Below are positions 25,629 to 34,722 of a stretch of 64,000 bases of DNA, piece after piece. The DNA lies in contig NZ_CP051685.1 in assembly GCF_012849555.1 (NCBI RefSeq), positions 3,658,001-3,722,000 of the forward strand, written 5' to 3'. Each line of letters starts with the position of its first letter. The first letter of the stretch is position 1. This DNA is from Massilia forsythiae (GTDB lineage: Bacteria; Pseudomonadota; Gammaproteobacteria; Burkholderiales; Burkholderiaceae_D). Under the pieces are notes generated by a model that was given only the letters and a program-made list of their open reading frames with translations, had not been told where the DNA came from and did no database searches. Both the position numbers and the translations under genes were made by a program.

Positions 25629-26208
25629 GCGATGAATGTGGGAGGCCACCGGTACGTTGCCTGTGGCTTATCGGAAAACTTCCGCATGCTAGCAAATATT
25701 GCGGACGGCCGCATCCGAAACCCGAATAAGATAGCGAAACGTCCATCATCATGGAGCACGCATGCTGCGCGGCCCGGCTTCGCCGAACACTGCCGCAACG
25801 GCACCCCCTGAGCCGGCGCGGAGTCGCTGCGCACGCACCGAAACCGGGAATATCATTTTTGACTTGACCGTTATGGTGCAACGCAGTAAGGTACCTGACG
25901 CTTTGCAACCCCGAAGCTTATGGTCACGCCGGATTGGCACACAAGGCCCTTTCCGCGCATGACGCGCTTTCATTTGTAGGCAGTTTGCTCCGACCCGCGC
26001 CACCAGCGCGAGAGACACGCATTCCGCACACAGAAACTCACGCCAAACGAGTTTGCGCCCAGCGCCGTTCCGCAAGGATCCTACGGAATCCTGTAAGACC
26101 GACGTGACCGCAGAAAGAAGGGAAGCATGAGCGCTGTTGCGTGACACGTATCTCGCCAGGAACGAGCATCCGATCAATCTCCCTATGGGTCTTGAAAGGA
26201 AATAGTTC
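25629..26208. other. Long leader between the sigma-factor gene and ilvB
   Basis: About 580 bases without a convincing gene, lower in GC than its flanks. It must hold the divergent promoters for the sigma cluster and ilvBNC. TTGACTTGACCG near 25859-25870 could be a -35 region. Two very short frames sit ahead of ilvB with ribosome-site-like sequences: a 6-codon frame near 25959 (ATGACGCGCTTTCATTTGTAG) and a 5-codon frame at 26127 (Met-Ser-Ala-Val-Ala). A small TTCCG...CGGAA hairpin lies near 26068-26088. No T-run terminator is obvious, so attenuation is only a possibility. Confidence 0.6.
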
Positions 26209-27936
26209 ATGAGTTTTGACGCAACAGTGCCCATCACGGGCGCCGAGATCGCAGTCCGTTGTCTGGCGGAAGAGGGCGTAGAGCACGTCTTCGGCTATCC
26301 GGGCGGCGCGGTCCTCTACATCTACGACGCCATCTTCAAGCAGGACAAGTTCCAGCACATCCTGGTCCGTCACGAGCAGGCTGCGATCCACGCGGCCGAC
26401 GCGTATTCGCGCAGCTCGAACAAGGTCGGCGTGGCCCTGGTCACTTCCGGCCCGGGCGTCACCAATGCCGTCACCGGCCTGTCCACCGCGTACATGGATT
26501 CGATCCCGATGGTCGTGATTTCCGGCCAGGTGCCGACCCACGCGATCGGCCAGGACGCCTTCCAGGAATGCGACACGGTCGGCATCACCCGTCCGGTGGT
26601 CAAGCACAACTTCCTGGTCAAGGACGTGCGCGAGCTGGCCGAGACTATCAAGAAAGCCTTTTATATCGCCCGTACCGGCCGTCCCGGCCCGGTGCTGGTC
26701 GACATCCCCAAGGATGTCAGCATGCAAAAGGCGCTGTACGCGTATCCGAAGGAAATCGAGATGCGCTCCTACCGCCCGGTCGACAAGGGCCACGCCGGCC
26801 AGATCCGCAAGGCGGTGCAATTGCTGCTGCAGGCCGAGCGCCCGATGATCTACGGCGGCGGCGGCGTCATCCTGGCCAACGCATCGGCCGAGCTGAACCG
26901 CCTGGTCGACAAGCTCGGCTTCCCGATCACCAACACGCTGATGGGCCTGGGCGCCTACCGTTCGTCGAGCGGCCATTTCCTCGGCATGCCCGGCATGCAC
27001 GGCACCTATGAGGCGAACATGGCGATGCAGCACTGCGACGTCCTGATCGCCATCGGCGCGCGCTTCGACGACCGCGTGATCGGCAACCCGCGCCACTTCG
27101 CCACCAACCCGCGCAAGATCATCCATATCGACATCGACCCGTCGTCGATCTCGAAGCGGGTCAAGGTCGACATCCCGATCGTCGGCAACGTCAAGGACGT
27201 GCTGGTCGAGCTGCTGTCGCAGCTGGAAGCGGCCGAAGCGAAACCCAACAAGGCCGGCCTGGAGCAGTGGTGGAAGCAGATCGGCGAATGGCGCGGGCGC
27301 GAATGCCTGAAGTACCAGCCGTCCGATGAGGTCATCAAGCCGCAATCGGTGGTCGAGAAGCTGTGGCAGGTCACCGCAGGCGACGCCTTCATCACCTCCG
27401 ACGTCGGCCAGCACCAGATGTGGGCGGCCCAGTACTACCCGTTCAACCAGCCGCGCCGCTGGATCAACTCGGGCGGCCTCGGCACCATGGGCGTGGGCTT
27501 GCCGTACGCGATGGGCGTGCAGATGGCCAACCCGGACGCCACCGTCGCCTGCGTCACCGGCGAGGGCTCGATCCAGATGAACATCCAGGAACTGGCCACC
27601 TGCAAGCAGTACAACCTGACGCCGAAGATCGTCCTCCTGAACAACCGCTTCCTGGGCATGGTGCGCCAGTGGCAGGAACTCGACTACAACTCGCGCTATT
27701 CCGAGTCGTACATGGATTCGCTGCCGGACTTCGAGAAGCTGGCCGAGGCCTACGGGCACGTCGGCATGCGCATCGACAAGCCGGGCGATGTCGAGAACGC
27801 CCTGCGCGACGCCTTCGCCATGAAGGACCGCCTGGTGTTCATGAACTTCATCACCGACCGCAGCGAGAACGTCTGGCCGATGGTCAAGACCGGTAAAGGC
27901 TTGTCGGAGATGCTGCTCGGATCGGAGGACCTGTAA
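26209..27936 (+). CDS. ilvB: Acetolactate synthase large subunit
   Basis: Catalytic subunit of acetohydroxyacid synthase, the first common step of isoleucine, valine and leucine synthesis; binds thiamine diphosphate, FAD and Mg. 575 residues. The activating Glu and N-terminal domain are in VEHVFGYPGGAVLYIYD and HILVRHEQAAIHAADAY; the ThDP motif is in CVTGEGSIQMNIQEL followed by ILLNNRFLGMVRQWQEL. ATG follows GAAAGGAAATAGTTC, a good ribosome site. The TAA overlaps the ilvN ATG by one base. Confidence 0.97.
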   Translation: MSFDATVPITGAEIAVRCLAEEGVEHVFGYPGGAVLYIYDAIFKQDKFQHILVRHEQAAIHAADAYSRSSNKVGVALVTSGPGVTNAVTGLSTAYMDSIPMVVISGQVPTHAIGQDAFQECDTVGITRPVVKHNFLVKDVRELAETIKKAFYIARTGRPGPVLVDIPKDVSMQKALYAYPKEIEMRSYRPVDKGHAGQIRKAVQLLLQAERPMIYGGGGVILANASAELNRLVDKLGFPITNTLMGLGAYRSSSGHFLGMPGMHGTYEANMAMQHCDVLIAIGARFDDRVIGNPRHFATNPRKIIHIDIDPSSISKRVKVDIPIVGNVKDVLVELLSQLEAAEAKPNKAGLEQWWKQIGEWRGRECLKYQPSDEVIKPQSVVEKLWQVTAGDAFITSDVGQHQMWAAQYYPFNQPRRWINSGGLGTMGVGLPYAMGVQMANPDATVACVTGEGSIQMNIQELATCKQYNLTPKIVLLNNRFLGMVRQWQELDYNSRYSESYMDSLPDFEKLAEAYGHVGMRIDKPGDVENALRDAFAMKDRLVFMNFITDRSENVWPMVKTGKGLSEMLLGSEDL

Positions 27937-28427
27937 TGCGCCACATCATCTCCGTCCTGCTGGAAAACGAAGCCGGCGCGCTGTCGCGCGTGGTCGGCCT
28001 GTTCTCGGCGCGCGGCTACAACATCGAAACGCTGACCGTGGCGCCGACCGAGGATGCCACCCTGTCGCGCATGACCATCGTCACGGTCGGCTCGGACGAT
28101 ATCATCGAGCAGATCACCAAGCACCTGAACCGCCTTATCGAGGTGGTCAAGGTGGTCGACCTGACCGAGGGCCAGCACATCGAGCGCGAGCTCATGCTGA
28201 TCAAGGTAAGGGCGGTCGGCAAGGAGCGCGAGGAAATGAAGCGTACCGCCGACATCTTCCGCGGCCGCATCATCGACGTGACCGAGAAGACCTACACGAT
28301 CGAGCTGACCGGCGCCAAGTCGAAACTGGACGCGTTCATCGACGCCATCGACCGCGCCTCGATCCTCGAGACCGTGCGCACCGGCGGCAGCGGCATCGGC
28401 CGCGGCGAACGCATCCTCAAGGTATAA
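27936..28427 (+). CDS. ilvN: Acetolactate synthase small regulatory subunit
   Basis: ACT-domain subunit that gives valine feedback inhibition and full activity to IlvB. 163 residues, the typical single-ACT-plus-C-terminal form. The ACT domain is MRHIISVLLENEAGALSRVV through GLFSARGYNIETLTVAPTED; the C-terminal domain includes LMLIKVRAVGKEREEMKR. Overlaps ilvB by one base. A palindromic repeat separates it from ilvC. Some relatives use the symbol ilvH. Confidence 0.96.
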   Translation: MRHIISVLLENEAGALSRVVGLFSARGYNIETLTVAPTEDATLSRMTIVTVGSDDIIEQITKHLNRLIEVVKVVDLTEGQHIERELMLIKVRAVGKEREEMKRTADIFRGRIIDVTEKTYTIELTGAKSKLDAFIDAIDRASILETVRTGGSGIGRGERILKV

Positions 28428-28458
28428 GCACCCGTATCCGGGCCGGAACCGGATCACC

Positions 28459-28537
28459 GCAGGGTGGACGTGGCCGACGAGGCGGCTCCGCCCGACAATC
28501 AAATTGACCGCGATGCGTGCGCCGTCCACGCGTAACG
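28459..28537. repeat. GTGGACG palindromic repeat between ilvN and ilvC
   Basis: GCAGGGTGGACGTGGCCGAC opens and GCGCCGTCCACGCGTAACGC closes the interval, with GTGGACG and CGTCCAC inverted about 60 bases apart and a second GGCGG/CCGCC stem inside. Same family as 9361, 16237 and 19961. It is within the presumed ilvBNC transcript. Confidence 0.7.
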
Positions 28538-28568
28538 CCCGCATCGCGACAACGGCAACGACACATAA

Positions 28569-29600
<1,032 letters not shown>

Positions 29601-29933
29601 TTGTTCGAGTAGCAGGTCGACAGCTTTTCCTGCAGACGTCGACAGCACCCCGTCGTCCCCGCGCAGGCGGGGACCCATATGAAGCATCAGAAATCGAGAA
29701 GCGGCGCCGTAACGCCGCCTATTCGACTTCGGTGTTTCAGCATGGATCCCCGCCTTCGCGGGGACGACGGTTTTTGGGTTTCGGTTTCTGTCGGTCACGC
29801 GCGTTCCCTCACACCCAATTGCATCCATTTGCAACCGTTTGCAATTTTTCATTACAGAAACTCGTCGCTGCCGGTAAATACGGTATCGTTCTCCTGCCGC
29901 GGTAACCACCGCCGATTCATCAGGAGAACAAGC
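29601..29933. other. Gap between ilvC and SIMPL gene
   Basis: About 330 bases without a gene. The first 40 bases contain a repeated GTCGACAGC. The middle (29651-29769) is a paired REP element. The last 160 bases carry the SIMPL promoter region; a repeated TTGCA(A/T) pattern (GCATCCATTTGCAACCGTTTGCAATTTTTC) is visible near 29820-29850. Confidence 0.7.
29651..29769. repeat. Paired inverted REP element (BIME-like)
   Basis: CGTCGTCCCCGCGCAGGCGG GGACCCATAT at the left is mirrored by CATGGATCCCCGCCTTCGCG GGGACGACG at the right. Total 119 bp. Same structure as 19183, 33902, 46651 and 53584. A likely post-operon structure after ilvC. Confidence 0.8.
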
Positions 29934-30728
29934 ATGCGCGTACCAAAGATCGTCCTCGCCACCGTCCTTGCCGCCGCCTTTGCCGGCGCCCAGGCCCAGA
30001 CTGCCCCCACGGTCGCCACCGCCCAGGGCGGCAGCGTCGCCACCGGCGGCACGCTGGTCGTGGTGCCGGCCTATGGCGAAGTCGTACACGCCAACGACGA
30101 AGCCACCGTCACCTTCTCGGTCGAGGAGCAGGACAAGGACCGCGCCGCCGCCACCGCGCGCGTCAACCAGAAGATGAAGCAGGGTACCGAGCTGGTGCGC
30201 CGCGCCGATCCGCAGGCCAAGCTGAAGACCGTCAACTACTACACCTACCCGGTGTACCCGGAAGTGCCGGACAGCCCGCGCCCGCTGGTCAAGCCGGAAG
30301 CGCGCCGCATCCCGATCGGCTGGCGCGTCGGCCAGAACCTGGAAGTCACCACGCGCAGCCTCGATAAACTGCCGCAGACCGTCGGCGCGGCGCAGAAGGT
30401 GCTGGGCATCGCCGGCATCGACTACCACCTGAGCCAGGAACTCACGCGCCGGCTGGACGACGAGCGCATCGCCGCCACCTACCGCAACCTGAACGAGCGC
30501 GTGGCGTCGATCGCGCGCGCCATGGGCCGCAACCTGGGCGACGCGGTCATCGACACCGTCGACTTCGAGGGCAGCGGCAACTATGGTAATCAGATGCCGC
30601 CGCCGCCGCCGATGGCAATGATGCGCGCCAAGAGCGCCGACGCCTCCAGCGAGATGCCCGAACCCAGCTTCGAGCCGGGCGAGACGCGCCTGGAAATGCG
30701 CATGGTGGGCAAGGTGAAATTCAGGTAA
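29934..30728 (+). CDS. SIMPL-domain (DUF541) periplasmic protein
   Basis: A 264-residue exported protein with a classic signal peptide (MRVPKIVLATVLAAAFAGAQ-AQ) and a SIMPL/DUF541 domain: VVPAYGEVVHANDEATVTFS, then AATARVNQKMKQGTELVRRA and GWRVGQNLEVTTRSLDKLPQ. E. coli YggE, in the same family, is a periplasmic protein tied to oxidative stress, with mechanism unclear. A proline tract (MPPPPPMAMM) precedes the acidic C terminus. ATG follows AGGAGAACAAGC. It stands alone between ilvC and pssA. Confidence 0.88.
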   Translation: MRVPKIVLATVLAAAFAGAQAQTAPTVATAQGGSVATGGTLVVVPAYGEVVHANDEATVTFSVEEQDKDRAAATARVNQKMKQGTELVRRADPQAKLKTVNYYTYPVYPEVPDSPRPLVKPEARRIPIGWRVGQNLEVTTRSLDKLPQTVGAAQKVLGIAGIDYHLSQELTRRLDDERIAATYRNLNERVASIARAMGRNLGDAVIDTVDFEGSGNYGNQMPPPPPMAMMRAKSADASSEMPEPSFEPGETRLEMRMVGKVKFR

Positions 30729-30777
30729 TCATGTCGATTCGTTAAGTAGCGGTTCGCTAACTGGGCGGTGGCACCAC

Positions 30778-30783
30778 TATAAT
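30778..30783 (+). promoter_or_regulatory. Consensus -10 box of pssA
   Basis: TATAAT is a perfect -10 hexamer; a weak -35 (TTCGCT) lies about 17-20 bases upstream. Transcription would start near 30790, which rules out an in-frame ATG at 30782 as the start codon of pssA. Confidence 0.65.
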
Positions 30784-30826
30784 GGAGGCTTCCGCGCCCA
30801 GGTGCGCTGCTACCGACGATCAAACC

Positions 30827-31687
30827 ATGGCACCTCTTCCCCGACGCAGAAAAACCGGCGCCGTCAAAGGCCCGGGCTTCGCCCGCTTCACCCGGGGCCG
30901 CAAGACCGAGGCCGCGGCCGCGCGCCCGCGCCGCGGCATCTACCTGCTGCCCAATGCCTTCACCACCGCCGCGCTGTTCGGCGGCTTCTACGCCATCGTG
31001 ATGGCCATGAACCAGCGCTTCGACCACGCCTGCTGGGCGGTCTTCATCGCCATGGTGCTGGACAGCCTGGACGGCCGCGTGGCGCGCCTGACCAATACCC
31101 AATCCGAATTCGGCGCCCAGTACGACAGCCTGTCCGACATGGTGTCGTTCGGCGCCGCGCCGGCGCTGGTGATCTACGAATGGTCGCTGCGTGGCCTGGG
31201 CAAGCTGGGCTGGATCGCCGCCTTCGTCTACTGCGCCGGCGCCGCGCTGCGCCTGGCGCGCTTCAACACCAACATCGAAGTCGTCGATAAACGCTTCTTC
31301 CAGGGCTTGCCCAGCCCGGCCGCGGCGGCGCTGGTGGTCGGCTTCGTGATGATGATGACCGACCCGGACATCAACGTCAGCGCGCGCCGCGTCGACTGGA
31401 TCTCGTGGGGCATCGCGCTGTTCGCCGGCCTGACCATGGTCACCAACGTGCCGTTCTACAGTTTTAAGGACGTCAATTTCCGCAAGTCGGTGCCGTTCAT
31501 CGTGGTGTTCCTGATCGCGCTGGCGCTGGCGCTGCTGGCGATCGACCCGCCCAAGGTGCTGTGGCCGCTGTTCGTGCTGTACGGCCTGTCCGGCTATGCG
31601 GTGTATTTCTGGCGCCTGGCCAAGGGCAAGCCGGTCAGCATCGTGCAGACCGCGCAAGAATCGAACGATCCGAGCGAGCGGCGCTGA
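30827..31687 (+). CDS. pssA: CDP-diacylglycerol-serine O-phosphatidyltransferase
   Basis: Integral membrane enzyme making phosphatidylserine, precursor of phosphatidylethanolamine. 286 residues, type II (membrane) PssA. The CDP-alcohol transferase motif is DSLDGRVARLTN followed by SEFGAQYDSLSDMVSFG, matching DGxxAR...GxxxDxxxD. About seven to eight hydrophobic segments follow. The N terminus is basic (APLPRRRKTGAVKGPGFARF). ATG 30827 is chosen because the upstream in-frame ATG lies inside the -10 box. psd and leuA, its neighbours in other Burkholderiales, are absent. Confidence 0.95.
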   Translation: MAPLPRRRKTGAVKGPGFARFTRGRKTEAAAARPRRGIYLLPNAFTTAALFGGFYAIVMAMNQRFDHACWAVFIAMVLDSLDGRVARLTNTQSEFGAQYDSLSDMVSFGAAPALVIYEWSLRGLGKLGWIAAFVYCAGAALRLARFNTNIEVVDKRFFQGLPSPAAAALVVGFVMMMTDPDINVSARRVDWISWGIALFAGLTMVTNVPFYSFKDVNFRKSVPFIVVFLIALALALLAIDPPKVLWPLFVLYGLSGYAVYFWRLAKGKPVSIVQTAQESNDPSERR

Positions 31688-31780
31688 ACCCGGCGCCGGC
31701 TCGGGCGGCACTGGCCGCAGCGCACCGGCCGCCTGCGCCGCGATCCATCCCATGCGTCGGCATCCGTCCCGAGGCCGGCT

Positions 31781-32599
31781 TCAATCGCGCGCGGTGCGCC
31801 ATTGCTGCGCTGCCGCGGGCGTCTCGTGCGCCGGGCAGCTGGTCAACGTCTGCTTGCCGTGCTTCTCGATCATGTCGATGCGGGTGGTGGGCGCGCGCTC
31901 GGTAATGCAATAGGTGCCGTTGCCGGTGACGACCTTGCTGCGCCGGTCGCCATTGCCGGTGTTGTTGACCAGTTCCGCCACCCTGGGCGCCTCGAACAGT
32001 CCGGGCGCCGCCATGTCCGCCGCGCCTTCCATCCCCTTGCGCATGCGGATCTGCGGACTGTCCGGCGGCGCCACGATGTACGGATAGTTTTCCTTGCGCA
32101 GCGTGCGGTCGATGGCGCCTGCGTCGCGCCGCGCGCGTTCGAGGATGCGCGCTGCCGCGCCGGCGCCGGCGGGGGCCGAAGCGGCGCTGCCGGCAGCCGC
32201 TTGCGCGCTGCCCGGCCGGTCATCTTGGGCGGTGGATGCGGCGGTGGCCGGCGCGGCCGGCGCCGGAAGCGTGATCGCATTCGGCGCGCCCGCAGCCGCC
32301 GCCGGGGAGGGCGCCTGTTGTGGCCGCGGCGGACGCAACGCGGGCGTTGCCTGGCGCCGCATGGCGGTGGCGGTGGCGGGCGGCGCAGGCGCCGCCACGG
32401 GTTCGTCTGCCGCTGCCGGCATGCGCGCCGGGGCCGGCAGCGAAATCCATTGCGTCACCGCTTGCGCCCGCTCGGTGTCGACGGGCGGCGCATGGCGCGC
32501 CGCCTGCCAGGCGATCGCCAGCGCCATGTGCATGAGCACGGTGAGGACAAGCGCCGTCGGACGGCGCTGGGGGGGCAGATACGGGTCGACGCTCGGCAT
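31781..32599 (-). CDS. Single-span Pro/Ala-rich protein of unknown function (TonB-like layout)
   Basis: A 272-residue protein with a short cytoplasmic N terminus, one membrane segment (ALVLTVLMHMALAIAWQAA), a Pro/Ala-rich middle of about 110 residues and a compact C-terminal domain of about 100. The C-terminal part has a helix ILERARRDAGAIDRTLRK and a region with two cysteines (GTYCITERAP and TLTSCPAHE) that could form a disulfide. The layout recalls TonB or TolA but I see no TonB C-terminal signature. It converges on pssA with about 95 bases between. Likely cell-envelope, function unknown. Confidence 0.75.
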   Translation of the reverse strand: MPSVDPYLPPQRRPTALVLTVLMHMALAIAWQAARHAPPVDTERAQAVTQWISLPAPARMPAAADEPVAAPAPPATATAMRRQATPALRPPRPQQAPSPAAAAGAPNAITLPAPAAPATAASTAQDDRPGSAQAAAGSAASAPAGAGAAARILERARRDAGAIDRTLRKENYPYIVAPPDSPQIRMRKGMEGAADMAAPGLFEAPRVAELVNNTGNGDRRSKVVTGNGTYCITERAPTTRIDMIEKHGKQTLTSCPAHETPAAAQQWRTARD

Positions 32600-32782
32600 G
32601 GTTGCCCAGTATAGCGGGCGGCGCGCCATGCTTTGTCACACATTCTTGCGTGCCGGTTGGCCCCGCAATCGATGCATTCCCGGACGCGGCCGGACAGGCC
32701 GTGGCGCTCGACTGGACTCGCGTGCGTGGCTGGAAGGCCGGCGCCCGCTATACTCGGACATTGTTTTCCACTTGCACTTTAT

Positions 32783-33688
32783 ATGAAAAAATTGACACGA
32801 TTTGCCGCCGGCCTCGGCGCCGCCATGCTGCTGGGCGGCGTGCTGGCCGCGTGTTCTCCCTTGTCCGCGCTGAATGCGGTGTCGCCAAGCGGCCAGTCCA
32901 GCGCCAGCGACGGCATCCGCTACGCGCCCGGCGAGCGCCACCTGCTCGACGTGTACCGTCCCGCTGCCGGCGCGGCGGCGGCGCCGGTGATCGTGTTCTT
33001 CTACGGCGGCAACTGGGTCAGCGGCGCGCGCCGCGACTACGCCTTCGTCGGCCGGGCCCTGGCGGCGCGCGGCTTCGTGGTGGTGGTGCCCGACTACCGG
33101 CTGTACCCGCAGGTGCGTTATCCGGACTTCCTCGACGACGGCGCCCAGGCCGTGGCCTGGACCGAACGCGAGATCGGCAAGTACGGCGGCGACCCCCGTA
33201 ACGTGTTCGTGATGGGCCACAGCGCCGGCGCCTACAACGCCGCCATGCTGGCGCTGGACGGGCGCTGGCTCGGCAAGCAGGGTATCCGCCCGGATTCGCT
33301 GCGCGGCTGGATCGGCCTGGCCGGTCCCTACGATTTCCTGCCGATCGAGAACCGCACCACGCGCCCGGTGTTCGATTACCCGTACACCAAGGCCGACACC
33401 CAGCCGGCCAACCACGTGGGCGCGGGCGTGCCGCCGGCGCTCCTGATCGCGCCGAAGAAGGACGATACCGTCAACCCGGTGCGCAACACCGGCGGCCTGG
33501 CGGCGCGCCTGCGCACGGCCGGCGTGCCGGTGCGCGAGCTGTACTACGGCGGCGTCAACCACGTGACGCTGGTGGCGTCGCTGTCGTCGCCGCTGCACCG
33601 GCTGGCGCCGACGCTGGATGCGGTGGAAGCGTTCGTGCGCAGCGATGGGGGGAGGGTGCCAGCAGCCGGTGCTGCACCCGGAAAGTAA
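32783..33688 (+). CDS. Alpha/beta-hydrolase lipoprotein (carboxylesterase family)
   Basis: A 301-residue esterase-like lipoprotein. The signal peptide ends in GGVLAACSP, a good lipobox, so it is anchored to a membrane. The oxyanion motif is VIVFFYGGNWVSG (HGG-type with Tyr in place of His), the nucleophile is in VFVMGHSAGAYNAAM (GHSAG) and the His is in GGVNHVTLVASL; Asp is probably in PKKDDTVNP. The closest type is the BD-FAE/kynurenine formamidase group. TATACT at 32749-32754 is a likely -10. Physiological ester unknown. Confidence 0.87.
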   Translation: MKKLTRFAAGLGAAMLLGGVLAACSPLSALNAVSPSGQSSASDGIRYAPGERHLLDVYRPAAGAAAAPVIVFFYGGNWVSGARRDYAFVGRALAARGFVVVVPDYRLYPQVRYPDFLDDGAQAVAWTEREIGKYGGDPRNVFVMGHSAGAYNAAMLALDGRWLGKQGIRPDSLRGWIGLAGPYDFLPIENRTTRPVFDYPYTKADTQPANHVGAGVPPALLIAPKKDDTVNPVRNTGGLAARLRTAGVPVRELYYGGVNHVTLVASLSSPLHRLAPTLDAVEAFVRSDGGRVPAAGAAPGK

Positions 33689-34120
33689 GCGACACCGCGT
33701 CGTCCCCGCGCAGGCGGGGATCCATGCCGAGCTCCCAAAATCGCGGTAGCTTGCGTCGCTGTGGCGTTTCCAGCATACCGAATTCTGTCACGATGTATGG
33801 GTCCCCGCCTGCGCGCACTACTGTCCAAGATAATCGTTATCTCTGCCTTAAGCAGGTTTTGTTGCTAGCAATAACGTAAAAATCATTCCTAGCCAATAAC
33901 TCGTCGTCCCCGCGAAGGCGGGGATCCATACTGAGCAAGAAATTTGGTAGCCAGAAGTAATCAGAATGCTTCAAAAATACCAACTTTTGACACTCAGTAT
34001 GGGTCCCCGCCTTCGCGGGGACGACGGTTTTTAGGCCATCAATACTATCTTGGACAGCAGTGCGCCTGCGCGGGGAGTCGTTTCAGGCAATGCCTGGAAC
34101 GACGGTTTTCGGGTCTCGGT
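33689..34120. other. Gene-free repeat island between esterase and BamE-like lipoprotein genes
   Basis: About 430 bases made almost wholly of repeat modules (33698-34110); no gene or promoter is clear. Both flanking genes point into it, so it may serve as a bidirectional terminator region. Confidence 0.8.
33698..34110. repeat. Cluster of REP-pair and mosaic CTGTCCAAGATA repeats
   Basis: Left part (33698-33817): an inverted REP pair whose right half is interrupted by CACTACTGTCCAAGATAATC, the same unit as at 1663-1700 but on the other strand. Middle (33902-34026): a clean REP pair. Right part: CAATACTATCTTGGACAGCAG (34040-34060) followed by the module at 34075-34103, which is the reverse complement of 1451-1479 with one mismatch. 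The two clusters at 1.4-1.7 kb and 33.7-34.1 kb therefore share four modules in shuffled order. Confidence 0.8.
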
Positions 34121-34627
34121 TCAGCGCAACCGGAACCGGTCGTCATACCGTGGATCCGGCCCGTTGATCATCTGCTGCACCACGCCCTTCTGGTCGAAGT
34201 GCACGTGCATCATCGAGTTCCACACGCCCGCCTCCTTGTAGCGGTACGACCAGACCTCGTAGTCGTGGAAAGCCACCCGCGAAAATTCCGCCGGACGGCC
34301 GAAGGTGCGCACGATCTCGTCCTTGTCGGTCTTGCCGATCCTGACGGTGGCGAACTTCTCGCTGGTCAGCACCTGTTCGTAGGAGACGAAGCGCCCGTCG
34401 GCGTCGACGCGCGCCATGTACTGGAACTGGCCCATCGGCTGGCCGCGGTATTCGAGGATGCGGCCGCCGTCCGGCGCCGGATACACGGCATCCGACCGGC
34501 CCAGCTTGGCCTCGACCGCGGGCAGCGGCTCGCCCACGGCGGGCACCTGGCGCAGGAAGGGGGCGCCGCAGCCGCCCAGCAGCAGGGCGGCGCACAGCAT
34601 GGCGATGTGGTGGGTAGGGCGCATCAT
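34121..34627 (-). CDS. Outer-membrane lipoprotein with BamE/SmpA-like repeats
   Basis: A 168-residue lipoprotein: signal HIAMLCAALLLGGCGAPF with lipobox LGGC. Two BamE-like units are visible: VGEPLPAVEAKLGRSDAVY (about 32-50) and RIGKTDKDEIVRTFGRPAEF (about 95-115), each followed by a beta strand with a Trp/Tyr-rich end (YEVWSYRYKEAGVWN). BamE-like domains bind outer-membrane proteins or lipids. Two ATGs in tandem (34627, 34624) can start it. No operon partner; mntH lies upstream on the same strand about 95 bases away and might be co-transcribed. Confidence 0.8.
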   Translation of the reverse strand: MMRPTHHIAMLCAALLLGGCGAPFLRQVPAVGEPLPAVEAKLGRSDAVYPAPDGGRILEYRGQPMGQFQYMARVDADGRFVSYEQVLTSEKFATVRIGKTDKDEIVRTFGRPAEFSRVAFHDYEVWSYRYKEAGVWNSMMHVHFDQKGVVQQMINGPDPRYDDRFRLR

Positions 34628-34722
34628 GGTCTCGTCGAAGGAAGGATTCCGGACGCATCTTCCATCACGGCGGCCTTCGCGGTCAACCGTGCCGGGGCGA
34701 TCCGGCCCCGGTCGATCCCGGC

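Noticed and set aside
25749..26237. Minus-strand frame of 162 codons in the ilvB leader
   Set aside because: No domain or ribosome site, and it runs into the start of ilvB; codon use is not typical.
26038..27759. 573-codon minus-strand frame opposite ilvB
   Set aside because: It is antisense to a highly conserved enzyme, rich in His/Arg/Val as expected from reverse reading of GC-biased codons.
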